Positions 17,115 to 25,741 of a stretch of DNA of 64,000 nucleotides are shown in pieces (within the stretch, counting starts at the first letter, position 1; the number at the start of each line of letters is the position of its first letter). This DNA is from an uncultured Rivibacter sp. (GTDB lineage: Bacteria > Pseudomonadota > Gammaproteobacteria > Burkholderiales > Burkholderiaceae): positions 6,685-70,684 of the forward strand of contig CAMLLU010000024.1 of NCBI GenBank assembly GCA_946480925.1, read 5' to 3'. A program made the translations under genes and the position numbers. The notes beneath the pieces were generated by a model. That model was not told where the DNA came from. It saw nothing but the letters and a program-made list of their open reading frames with translations, and did not search any database.

Positions 17115-17777
17115 ATGACTGCCATGGGTCTGGAGATCGAAGAGCGTCCTCAGAGCGAGGTCGAAGAAGTCGCCAACAGCGTGAGCCACGGGCTCGGCTT
17201 CCTGGCCGCGCTGGCTGCCGTGCCCATCCTCGTGGTGGCGGCGAGCCAGCGCAACGGCAACACCGCGCAACTCATCGGCGTGAGCGTGTTCTCCGCCACG
17301 ATGGTGCTGCTGTACCTGTGCTCCATGTGCTACCACGCATTGCCGCCCGGGCGCGCCAAGAAGCTGTGGGTGCGGCTCGACCACATCGCGATCTTCCTGT
17401 TCATGGCGGGCAGCTACACGCCCTTCGCCTTGAGTGCCTTGCATGAAGCCTGGGGCACAGCCACGTTCGGCCTCGTGTGGGGCCTGGCGATGATCGGTGC
17501 CGCCATGAAAGCGATGAACCGCCTCTCGCACCCGCTGCTGTCCACGGGCCTGTACGTCGCGATGGGCTGGCTGGTGCTGATCGCCGCCTACCCCATCCTG
17601 CAACGCATTCCGCCGTCAGGCCTGTTCTGGCTGCTGGGCGGCGGCGTGGCCTACACCATCGGTGTGGTGTTCTTCATGTTCGATTCGAAGCTGCGCTTCG
17701 GCCACCTGGTGTGGCACCTGTTCGTGATGGCAGGGAGTACCTGCCATTTCTTTGCGGTGCTTTGGTATTCGGCGTGA
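17115..17777 (+). CDS. Hemolysin III family (PAQR-like) membrane protein
   Basis: A 220-residue protein with seven predicted transmembrane helices. Family signatures are EVANSVSHGLGF at the N-terminus, SMCYHALPPGRAKKLWVRLDH in the middle and GHLVWHLFVMAGSTCHF at the end, with the conserved Ser/His/Asp residues of the CREST/PAQR superfamily. Despite the name, most members are not toxins; hydrolase or membrane-homeostasis roles are suggested. ATG 17115 was preferred over the in-frame GTG 17082 because AGGAGG lies 5 nt upstream. It directly follows the transglutaminase operon. Confidence 0.88.
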   Translation: MTAMGLEIEERPQSEVEEVANSVSHGLGFLAALAAVPILVVAASQRNGNTAQLIGVSVFSATMVLLYLCSMCYHALPPGRAKKLWVRLDHIAIFLFMAGSYTPFALSALHEAWGTATFGLVWGLAMIGAAMKAMNRLSHPLLSTGLYVAMGWLVLIAAYPILQRIPPSGLFWLLGGGVAYTIGVVFFMFDSKLRFGHLVWHLFVMAGSTCHFFAVLWYSA

Positions 17778-17801
17778 GGTGCGCAGCGCTGCGGACTCGG
17801 A

Positions 17802-18923
17802 CTATTGGTTCGTTTCGACGGACGGTGTTTCCGGCCCGGGCGCCGTCGCACTGACGACGCTCCCCACCGTGCGCCCCAGCTCGATGACCGCCAGCGCGTA
17901 GTAGCTCGACCAGTTGTAGCGCGTCACCGCATAGAAGTTGGCCGTGCCTGCCACGTAGCTGGGCGCCGCATTGCCGTTCTGCAGCTCCACCAGCGCCAGC
18001 AGGCCGTTGTGCTGCATGGCCGCTTCGGGCAGCACGGCCCCGCGTTCCGCGAACTGTGCCGGTGTGAAGGTGGGTGTGATGTCCGGAGCCAGCAGCACGG
18101 CGCGGTCGGCCACTTCCACCGGCACGGCCACTTCGTAGTGCGTGAGCATGCCGCGCTGCCAGCCGAACTCGGCGAGGTAGTGCGCCACCGAGCCGATCAC
18201 GTCGGCCGCATTGGTGTGCAGGTCCACGTGGCCGTCGCCGTCGAAGTCCACTGCGTACTTGTTCCACGAACTGGGCATGAACTGCGGCATGCCCAGGGCG
18301 CCGGCGTATGAGCCCTTGAGCGACATCGGGTCGATGCCGCCCTTGTTGCACAGCACGAGCAACTGCTCGAGCTCGTCGCGGAAGAAGGCGCTGCGGTCCT
18401 TGCGGCCGGTGGGGAAGTCGAAGCTCAGCGTGGCCAGTGCGTCGATGACGCGAAAGCCGCCCATGTGTCGGCCATACAGCGTCTCGACGCCAACGATGCC
18501 GACCACGATCTCGGGCGGCACGCCGTACTTTTCTTCGGCCAGGCGCAGCCAGCGCTCGTTGTTGCGCCAGAACTCGACACCGGCGCGCAGACGTGTCGGC
18601 TCGACGAAACGCGCGCGATAGGCCGACCAGTCCTTCGCCGTGCCGGCGGGCGGCGGCATGATGAACTTCGCGACGCTGGGCATGTAGCGCGACTGCGCCA
18701 GCATGTCGCTCACCCATTGCACGTCGAGCCCCTGGCGTTCGGCGATCGTGCGCGCGAGCGCCATCACGTCGTCTCGCCGGCCGTAGGTCACGACGTCCGG
18801 GGCCCGGTCGCTTTGTTCCTTGTGGCGTTGGGTTTTCTTGGGCGCGGCTTGCGAGAGGGCAGGAAGGGCCAGCGCGGCGGAGAGGCCGACGACGAGCGCA
18901 AGGCGCAGACGAGAGAGCAACAT
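17802..18923 (-). CDS. mltB: Lytic murein transglycosylase B
   Basis: A 373-residue secreted protein with an N-terminal signal peptide (about 1-27, ending SQAA). It has no lipobox cysteine, so it is a soluble periplasmic form. The MltB/Slt-type domain carries the catalytic Glu at about residue 147 in VGVETLYG, and the conserved ALGMPQFMPSSW and DFDGDGHVDL motifs follow. It cleaves peptidoglycan to anhydromuropeptides. It converges with the hemolysin III gene and lies 45 nt downstream of the tgpA-like gene on the same strand, so it may share that transcript. Confidence 0.92.
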   Translation of the reverse strand: MLLSRLRLALVVGLSAALALPALSQAAPKKTQRHKEQSDRAPDVVTYGRRDDVMALARTIAERQGLDVQWVSDMLAQSRYMPSVAKFIMPPPAGTAKDWSAYRARFVEPTRLRAGVEFWRNNERWLRLAEEKYGVPPEIVVGIVGVETLYGRHMGGFRVIDALATLSFDFPTGRKDRSAFFRDELEQLLVLCNKGGIDPMSLKGSYAGALGMPQFMPSSWNKYAVDFDGDGHVDLHTNAADVIGSVAHYLAEFGWQRGMLTHYEVAVPVEVADRAVLLAPDITPTFTPAQFAERGAVLPEAAMQHNGLLALVELQNGNAAPSYVAGTANFYAVTRYNWSSYYALAVIELGRTVGSVVSATAPGPETPSVETNQ

Positions 18924-18968
18924 CGAACCAGCAACAGAGAGCGAGCGAATCAGGAAAAAGGCCGCCGG

Positions 18969-21092
18969 CTAGCGTGGGGCCGTGGCGGCTTGCGTGGGTG
19001 TTTCTTCGAGTCGTGGCAATCGGCCTGCCAGGCTGCCGATGCGTTGTGCGAGGTTGCGAGCCAGTGTAGCGGTCTCACGCGTGCTGCGGCGGGCTGCCTC
19101 GGGGCCGTAGCGCAGGCTGTCGAGGGCGTTGAGCGCTTGCGCAAGTTCGGCTGCGCCGCTGCCGTGGCGGGCAAGCAGCTCGCGCGCCAGAGAACGCGGC
19201 GGCAGATGGGCAGGCACCGGCAGCCCGGTGGCGGCTTGCACCGTGCGGCGCACATGGCCATAGGCACGCAGCCATGGGTCCATGCGGTGTTGGTCCCACC
19301 AAGCCCACAGCGCGCCGGCCAGGCTCAGCCCGGCCAGTACGACGATCAGCAGATAGGCCAGGTCTTCCCAGCTCGGCGACTGGAAGCCCAGCTGCTTCAG
19401 CAGGTCGAGTTGCGTGCCACGCGAATAGCTCAGAACCCAACGGTTCCACTGGTTGTTCACGGCCTCCCACAGCTCGCGCATCTGCTGGAGCAATGCCGGG
19501 TTCACGGTGCCGATGGCACTGGCCATGAGGCCTGGCGGCGGGCGGAGGTTGCGTGCACGTTCTACGCGGTCGGGTGCCACTGCGGCGGTGGGGTCGGCCC
19601 TGACCCAGCCGACGCCCGGCTGCCAATACTCGGCCCAAGCATGCGCGAAGCTGTTGCGCACGATGTAGCTTCCGTCGAACGGGTTGATCTCTGCGCCTTG
19701 ATAGCCGGTGATCACACGCGCCGGCACGTCCATCGCACGCATCACCACCACGAAGGCTGCGGCGAAGTGTTCGCAGAAGCCCAGCTTGCGGTCGAGCCAG
19801 AACTCGTCGATGACGTCAGCGCTGCCGTTTTCACCGTAGACGCCGGGGGTGAGCGTGTAGCTGAAGCCTGCCGAACGTATGTGCTGCATGACTGCCCCGG
19901 CCAGCGCGCGGGCATCAGCGCCCGCGAGGCGCGGTTCAGTGCGCAACGCTTCGGCCCACGCCAACGTGCGCGGATTGAAGTTGGCAGGCAGCTCCAGGAA
20001 GGGCCGCAGATCGCGCTCCAACTGCACGGGGCCATGACGGAACTGCGTCCATGCACGGCCGGAGACGCGCAGGCGTTCGGTGATGGGTCTGTTGGCGAGC
20101 CATTGAAGGTCATCGCGTCGCAGGGCTCGAAGATTGTCGGGGCCTCCCTCGATCGTGGGTGCGTTGGGTGTCACGTCGAGCAGGGGCAGAAACGCCGAAC
20201 GCTGCGGCTCGACCACGGCCTCGTAGTCGAGTGGTTGGCCTTGGAGCTCCAGTCGCTCACGAAGCTCCGACGGCCTCGCGCTCATGCGTGCATCGACAGG
20301 CAGCCACTGCTTTCCATCGAACTTGCCGAACACGGGGCCGCGAAAGTAGAGGTGCTCGGTCGCCGGTACGCGGCCGCTCGTGAAACGCAAGACCAGAGCG
20401 ACCCGGTCGTCGACGGCAAGTTCGTTGACCGTGCCGAAGCGCATCTCGCCCGAAAGCCCGGTCTGGCTCGCAGCATCCTGCGGCACACCCCACAGTGGCC
20501 CCATGCGCGGGAACAGCATGAACAGCAACACCATGAGCGGCGCGCCCAGCAGCGCCGCCTTGGCCGACAGCGTGCCGGCCTGCTTGAGTGCCGGCTGGCC
20601 CACCGGCATGTGCGCCAGCACCAGCGCGGTGAGCAGCCCCCAGATCGAGATCAGCATCGCCGCCGCGGTGAGCAGCGACTGCGAATACAGGAAGTTCGTG
20701 AGGATCAGGAAGAAGCCGAGGAAGAAGATCACGAAGGCGTCGCGCCGCGCACGCAGCTCTAGCGTCTTGAGTGCCGTGAGCACGACGATGAGCGTGACGC
20801 CGGCCTCCTTGCCCAGCAGCGTGCGGTGGCTCCAGAAAGTGAGGGCCGCGGCAATGACCAGCACCGCCGCGAGCCACCAGCGGCCTGGCAGGGCCGCGTT
20901 GTTGAGCGCGAGCTGCGTGCGCCACAGCAGCACCGAGCCTGCCAGCAGCGAACACCACAGCGGCAGCCTGCCCACGTGCGGCAGCAGCGTCCACGCAATC
21001 ACGCCGAGCAGGAACAGCGTGTCGCGTGCTTCACGCGGCAGGTGGCCCAGCCGTGCCGCGAACTTGCCAGCCAAGGTGAGGGTGGTCTTCAT
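18969..21092 (-). CDS. TgpA-type membrane transglutaminase (DUF3488/DUF4129)
   Basis: A 707-residue membrane protein. Residues about 20-200 form a multi-helix membrane domain (DUF3488). The periplasmic transglutaminase core near 430-510 has Cys in GFCEHFAAAFVVVMR, His in NSFAHAWAEYW and Asp in RADPTAAV, and a late transmembrane helix near 585 leads to a C-terminal DUF4129-like tail. Pseudomonas TgpA is the known relative and is essential there. ATG 21092 overlaps the upstream DUF58 stop as ATGA. MoxR, DUF58 and TgpA are a widely conserved trio of envelope function. Confidence 0.9.
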   Translation of the reverse strand: MKTTLTLAGKFAARLGHLPREARDTLFLLGVIAWTLLPHVGRLPLWCSLLAGSVLLWRTQLALNNAALPGRWWLAAVLVIAAALTFWSHRTLLGKEAGVTLIVVLTALKTLELRARRDAFVIFFLGFFLILTNFLYSQSLLTAAAMLISIWGLLTALVLAHMPVGQPALKQAGTLSAKAALLGAPLMVLLFMLFPRMGPLWGVPQDAASQTGLSGEMRFGTVNELAVDDRVALVLRFTSGRVPATEHLYFRGPVFGKFDGKQWLPVDARMSARPSELRERLELQGQPLDYEAVVEPQRSAFLPLLDVTPNAPTIEGGPDNLRALRRDDLQWLANRPITERLRVSGRAWTQFRHGPVQLERDLRPFLELPANFNPRTLAWAEALRTEPRLAGADARALAGAVMQHIRSAGFSYTLTPGVYGENGSADVIDEFWLDRKLGFCEHFAAAFVVVMRAMDVPARVITGYQGAEINPFDGSYIVRNSFAHAWAEYWQPGVGWVRADPTAAVAPDRVERARNLRPPPGLMASAIGTVNPALLQQMRELWEAVNNQWNRWVLSYSRGTQLDLLKQLGFQSPSWEDLAYLLIVVLAGLSLAGALWAWWDQHRMDPWLRAYGHVRRTVQAATGLPVPAHLPPRSLARELLARHGSGAAELAQALNALDSLRYGPEAARRSTRETATLARNLAQRIGSLAGRLPRLEETPTQAATAPR

Positions 21093-22146
21093 GCCCAGGT
21101 CGCCAGCGTTTCCAGGCACGCGCGGCGGTGCAGCTCGCCGTCCGACGGTGCCAGCTCACGACCGGGCAGCCTCAGCCCGTATGCAGCACCAGCGCGGTCG
21201 GCCGCCAGCACCCATGCCGCGAGGCGCGACAGGCGGTCTTCAGGTGCCAGCCCCACGGTCTGCTGCCAGTCGAGCCAGAGCTCCAGGCGGGCTGCCGATG
21301 CGGTGTCGCGGGTCACGAGTTCACCGCCGGTTTCCATGGCTCGCGCGGCCTTCTTCCACACCACCAGCTTGATCGGGTCGCCGCGCCGATAGCCGCGCAC
21401 GCCTTCGACCTCGCCGCCGTCGCTGTTGCGCGCCAGCGTGGGTCCGCCGGGCATCGCGCGTGCGGCTGGCACCGGTGGGGCGGGGCGTTCGGGCTTCGGA
21501 TACACCAGCACCTCGGCCGCCGGGCGCCAGAGGGTCCACGCGCGGAACAGGCCCAGCGGAAAGCGGGTTTCGGCCATCAGCGTGGGCACGGCATGCCGGC
21601 CCCGCCGCGGCGGCACGAAGCTCACATGCGTGGTGGCATGGCCGCCGGCGGGCACGTCGCTCCAGCTCCAGGCCCGCGTTTCGCCTTCCACGCGCAGGCC
21701 GATGCCGTAGCGCGGGCGGTTGGCCGTGCTGCGCAGCGAAACCTCGATCACCGCGGCATCGCCGGCGAACACGGCCGCGGCAGGCCGCAGGTGCAGCGTC
21801 AAGCCGCGCAGGGTGCTGTGCGTCACGTGCATCGACACGGCTCCGGCGCCCGCCAGCAGGAAGGTGAGCACGTAGCCGAGGTTGAGCTGGTAGTTGATGG
21901 AGGCCACCAGCAGCACCAGGAGCGTGACGCCGAACATCAGCCCCGCGCGCGTGGGCAGGATGTAGACGTTGCGCTGCGTGAGCGTGAGCGTGTCGGTGCG
22001 CGGCAGGCGCGCTTCCCACCAGGCGCGCCACCGTGCCCTCAGCGCGCCCTGTACCAAGCCAGGCGGGCGCCGCGGATCCGGCTTTGCCGGTTCGCTGGCG
22101 CCGCCCCTTTGAGGGGGGGCGCTGAAGGCGCTACGGGGGAGAGTCA

Positions 22147-22147
<1 letters not shown>
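21089..22147 (-). CDS. DUF58 domain-containing membrane protein
   Basis: A 352-residue protein with two transmembrane helices (about 65-110) and a C-terminal DUF58 motif, VRGYRRGDPIKLVVWKKAAR, typical of MoxR-associated, vWA-like proteins. It is coupled on both sides: its ATG overlaps the MoxR TGA (TGATG at 22145-22149), and its stop overlaps the tgpA start. The first 20 or so codons are encoded by a GC-rich hairpin repeat and have no counterpart that I recognise in the family, so the true start may have been replaced by the repeat. Confidence 0.88.
22085..22140 (-). repeat. GC-rich hairpin repeat forming the 5' end of the DUF58 gene
   Basis: On the minus strand it reads CCCCCGTAG, then CGCCTTCAGCG (complement of 22120-22130), then a C-run/G-run hairpin. 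The 11-bp core CGCCTTCAGCG is identical to 7018-7028 in the transglutaminase-DUF2126 gene. In both places the element is translated. Confidence 0.55.
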
Positions 22148-23082
<935 letters not shown>

Positions 23083-23125
23083 AGCTCAAAGTCGAGACAC
23101 CAAGAGACGAAAGACAGGGACCGGC

Positions 23126-24064
23126 ATGGCCACCGCCTTCTACAGCCACCCCGACTGCCGCCGCCACGACATGGGCGCCGGCCACCCCGAATGCCCGCAG
23201 CGGCTCGACGCGATCGAAGACCACCTCATCGGCACCGGCCTCGACGTGGCGCTGCAGCGCTGTGACGCACCCGAGGTCGACCTGGCCGACGTGGCGCTGG
23301 CACACGCGAGCGGTTACGTCGCGGAGCTGAAGGACTTCATGACGCACGTGCAGGCAAGCGGCCAACGCCGGGCGCTCGACCCCGACACCGTGGTCTGCGC
23401 CGACAGCTGGCGTGCCACCCTGCGGGCCGCGGGCGCCGCAGTGGCCGCCACCGACGCAGTGATCGACGGCGAGGTGGACAACGCCTTCTGTGCCGTGCGC
23501 CCGCCGGGCCACCATGCCACGCGCAGCGCGGCCATGGGCTTCTGCTTCTTCAACAACGTGGCCATCGCCGCGCGCCACGCGCTCGACGTGCGGGGCTTGA
23601 AGCGCGTGGCCATCGTCGATTTCGACGTGCACCACGGCAACGGGACCGAAGACATCATCGCCAACGACGACCGCGTGCTGATGGTGAGTTTCTTCCAGCA
23701 CCCGCTGTATCCCGGCTCTGGCACCGAGCCGCTGGGCGACAACATGGTCAACGTGCCGATTCCGCCCTACACGAAGGGCATGGAAGTGCGCGAGGCCATC
23801 GACACTTTCTGGATGCCCCGGCTCGAAGCGTTCAAGCCGCAGATGATCTTCGTGTCGGCCGGCTTCGACGCGCACCGTGACGACGACCTCGGCCAGCTCG
23901 GCCTGGTGGAGGCCGACTACGAGTGGATCACGCGGCGCGTCGTCGACGTGGCCGAGCGCCATGCGAACGGGCGCATCGTGTCCTGCCTCGAAGGCGGCTA
24001 CAACCTCGGCGCGCTGGCGCGCAGCGTCGGTGCGCACCTGAGGGTGCTGGCCGGCGTGGCCTGA
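23126..24064 (+). CDS. Histone deacetylase-family (acetoin utilisation/APAH-like) deacetylase
   Basis: A 312-residue zinc deacetylase of the arginase/HDAC fold. Visible active-site elements are the His pair in RPPGHHAT, the metal ligands Asp and His in DFDVHHGNGT, and the second Asp ligand in SAGFDAHRDD. Substrates in bacteria include acetylpolyamines and small acetylated molecules, so the natural substrate is undecided. The longer upstream open frame overlaps the moxR start and was rejected. ATG 23126 places the protein start at MATAFYSHPDC, typical of the family. Confidence 0.9.
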   Translation: MATAFYSHPDCRRHDMGAGHPECPQRLDAIEDHLIGTGLDVALQRCDAPEVDLADVALAHASGYVAELKDFMTHVQASGQRRALDPDTVVCADSWRATLRAAGAAVAATDAVIDGEVDNAFCAVRPPGHHATRSAAMGFCFFNNVAIAARHALDVRGLKRVAIVDFDVHHGNGTEDIIANDDRVLMVSFFQHPLYPGSGTEPLGDNMVNVPIPPYTKGMEVREAIDTFWMPRLEAFKPQMIFVSAGFDAHRDDDLGQLGLVEADYEWITRRVVDVAERHANGRIVSCLEGGYNLGALARSVGAHLRVLAGVA

Positions 24065-24162
24065 TTTCAGCCTCTCCTTCCTTTCCCGCACGTACAAAAA
24101 AACTGCCGTCCGGACTGATGCATCAGGGCGGACGGTCCACCTTTGTTTCATCGAACACGAAC

Positions 24163-25449
24163 ATGCTGACCCCGAGCGTAGACACGCCGCACTTGAGCCC
24201 TCAAGAACTCAACCACCTGCTCGATTCGCTGACGCAGCCCACGGCGCTGATCGAGCTGGCCGTGCTGGCCTGTTGCCTGGGGGCGGCATGGCTCGTGGTG
24301 CGCTTGCTGCGCGGGCCCGAGCCCAAGCCCGGCTCGGTGTGGTTCGGCGAAGGTGTGGTCGGCGGTGTGTTGTTCCCGGTGCTGGCTTTCGTGCTCGCCT
24401 TCGTGGCGAGCCGCGTTTTGCACGGCATGGTGCCCATCGCGGTGTTCAGGCTGGCGATGCCCATCCTGCTGTCGCTCATGGTCATCCGGCTCGTGGTGCG
24501 GGTGCTCACCGCGGCCTTCCCCAACTCCAAGGTGATGCGGGTGGTCGAGCGCAGCGTGTCGTGGCTGGCGTGGATCACCGTGGTGCTGTGGCTCACCGGC
24601 GTGCTGCCGCTCGTGATGGCCGAGCTTGACGGCATCAGCTGGAAGATGGGCGCCACGCGCCTCTCGCTGCGCAACCTCATCGAAGGATCGCTGAGCGCGA
24701 TCGTCGTGCTGGTGGTGTCGTTGTGGATCTCTGCGGCCATCGAGGGTCAGCTGCTCAAGGGCGCCACCGACAACCTCTCGCTGCGCAAGATCGCCGCCAA
24801 CGCCACGCGTGCGCTGTTGCTGTTCGTGGGCCTGCTGGTGGCGCTGTCGGCCGCCGGCATCGACCTCACCGCGCTCAGCGTGCTGGGCGGCGCTGTGGGC
24901 GTCGGGCTGGGCTTCGGGTTGCAGAAGCTCGCTTCCAACTACGTGAGCGGCTTCGTGATCCTGGCCGAGCGCTCGCTGCGCATCGGCGACCTGGTGAAGG
25001 TCGACAACTTCGAGGGCCGCATCACCGACATCAACACGCGCTACACCGTGGTGCGTGCGGCCAACGGGCGCGAGTCCATCGTCCCCAACGAGCTGCTGAT
25101 CACCCAGCGCATCGAAAACGCCTCGCTGGCAGACTCGTCGCTCATGCTCTCGACCACCGTGCAGGTGGCCTACGGCACCGATGTGCCGGTCATCACCGAA
25201 AAGCTGCTGGCCGAGATCGGCAAGGTGCAGCGCGTGATGCCCGACCCCGGCCCCTCGGTGCACCTCACGGCCTTTGCCGACAGTGGCCTGGAGCTCACTG
25301 TGTGGTTCTGGATCCGCGACCCGGAGAACGGCCTGTCGAGCGCCCGTTCCGAAGTCAACCTCGCCATCTTGCGCACGCTCACCGCCGAGGGCATCGAGAT
25401 CCCGTACCCGCAGCGTGTGATGCGCCATGTTTCAGCGCCGGCCAGCTGA
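24163..25449 (+). CDS. MscS-family mechanosensitive ion channel
   Basis: A 428-residue membrane protein with about six hydrophobic helices. It ends in the pore-lining TM3-like stretch GGAVGVGLGFGLQKLASNYV followed by the MscS beta domain (LRIGDLVKVDNFEGRITDIN, ESIVPNELLITQRIEN) and a C-terminal alpha/beta domain. Such channels release solutes on hypo-osmotic shock. ATG 24163 was chosen; an in-frame ATG at 24118 would add 15 residues. The gene is 98 nt downstream of the deacetylase. Confidence 0.92.
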   Translation: MLTPSVDTPHLSPQELNHLLDSLTQPTALIELAVLACCLGAAWLVVRLLRGPEPKPGSVWFGEGVVGGVLFPVLAFVLAFVASRVLHGMVPIAVFRLAMPILLSLMVIRLVVRVLTAAFPNSKVMRVVERSVSWLAWITVVLWLTGVLPLVMAELDGISWKMGATRLSLRNLIEGSLSAIVVLVVSLWISAAIEGQLLKGATDNLSLRKIAANATRALLLFVGLLVALSAAGIDLTALSVLGGAVGVGLGFGLQKLASNYVSGFVILAERSLRIGDLVKVDNFEGRITDINTRYTVVRAANGRESIVPNELLITQRIENASLADSSLMLSTTVQVAYGTDVPVITEKLLAEIGKVQRVMPDPGPSVHLTAFADSGLELTVWFWIRDPENGLSSARSEVNLAILRTLTAEGIEIPYPQRVMRHVSAPAS

Positions 25450-25455
25450 TTGCAC

Positions 25456-25539
25456 TGGTATGCATTTGGTAGTGGTGTCTTTCTGCGGCCAGTTTCCTCT
25501 ATGAGAGGGCGGGTGCCGGCGATGCCGCGCTGCATACCA
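25456..25539. promoter_or_regulatory. Inverted TGGTATGCA sites upstream of the chitinase gene
   Basis: TGGTATGCA at 25456-25464 recurs inverted as TGCATACCA at 25531-25539, 75 bp centre to centre, about seven helical turns. A TTGGTGCCAA dyad follows at 25541-25550. The TGGTAT half-site resembles operators of GntR-type N-acetylglucosamine regulators. This is candidate chitin/GlcNAc control; the regulator is not in the window. Confidence 0.4.
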
Positions 25540-25639
25540 CTTGGTGCCAAAAGTGTTGCAATAGGCTCCAAGTCGTAACAACTTCAAGGGTCGCGCAAGC
25601 GGAGTATTCGAACGACCGTGCGCCCTCACTAGACTGCGC

Positions 25640-25690
25640 CCGCCTTCGGGGTGCCGTTGCCCGAAGACAGGCGGCCCAGGTCGGGCCGCC
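25640..25690 (+). promoter_or_regulatory. Overlapping alternative hairpins in the chitinase leader
   Basis: Stem A pairs CTTCGGG (25644-25650) with CCCGAAG (25660-25666), extended by CCGC/GCGG. Stem B pairs GGCGGCCC (25670-25677) with GGGCCGCC (25683-25690). The two compete for 25670-25674, so the leader could switch between them. The structures end 51 nt before the ATG. Confidence 0.35.
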
Positions 25691-25741
25691 ACGGCCGACA
25701 CGCTGCGATGTGTCGAGAAGTCTTTCAGTGGGGACAAACCT

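Noticed and set aside
18465..20762. A 765-codon open frame antisense to tgpA and mltB
   Set aside because: Same reason: shadow of strongly supported minus-strand genes, no recognisable protein features.
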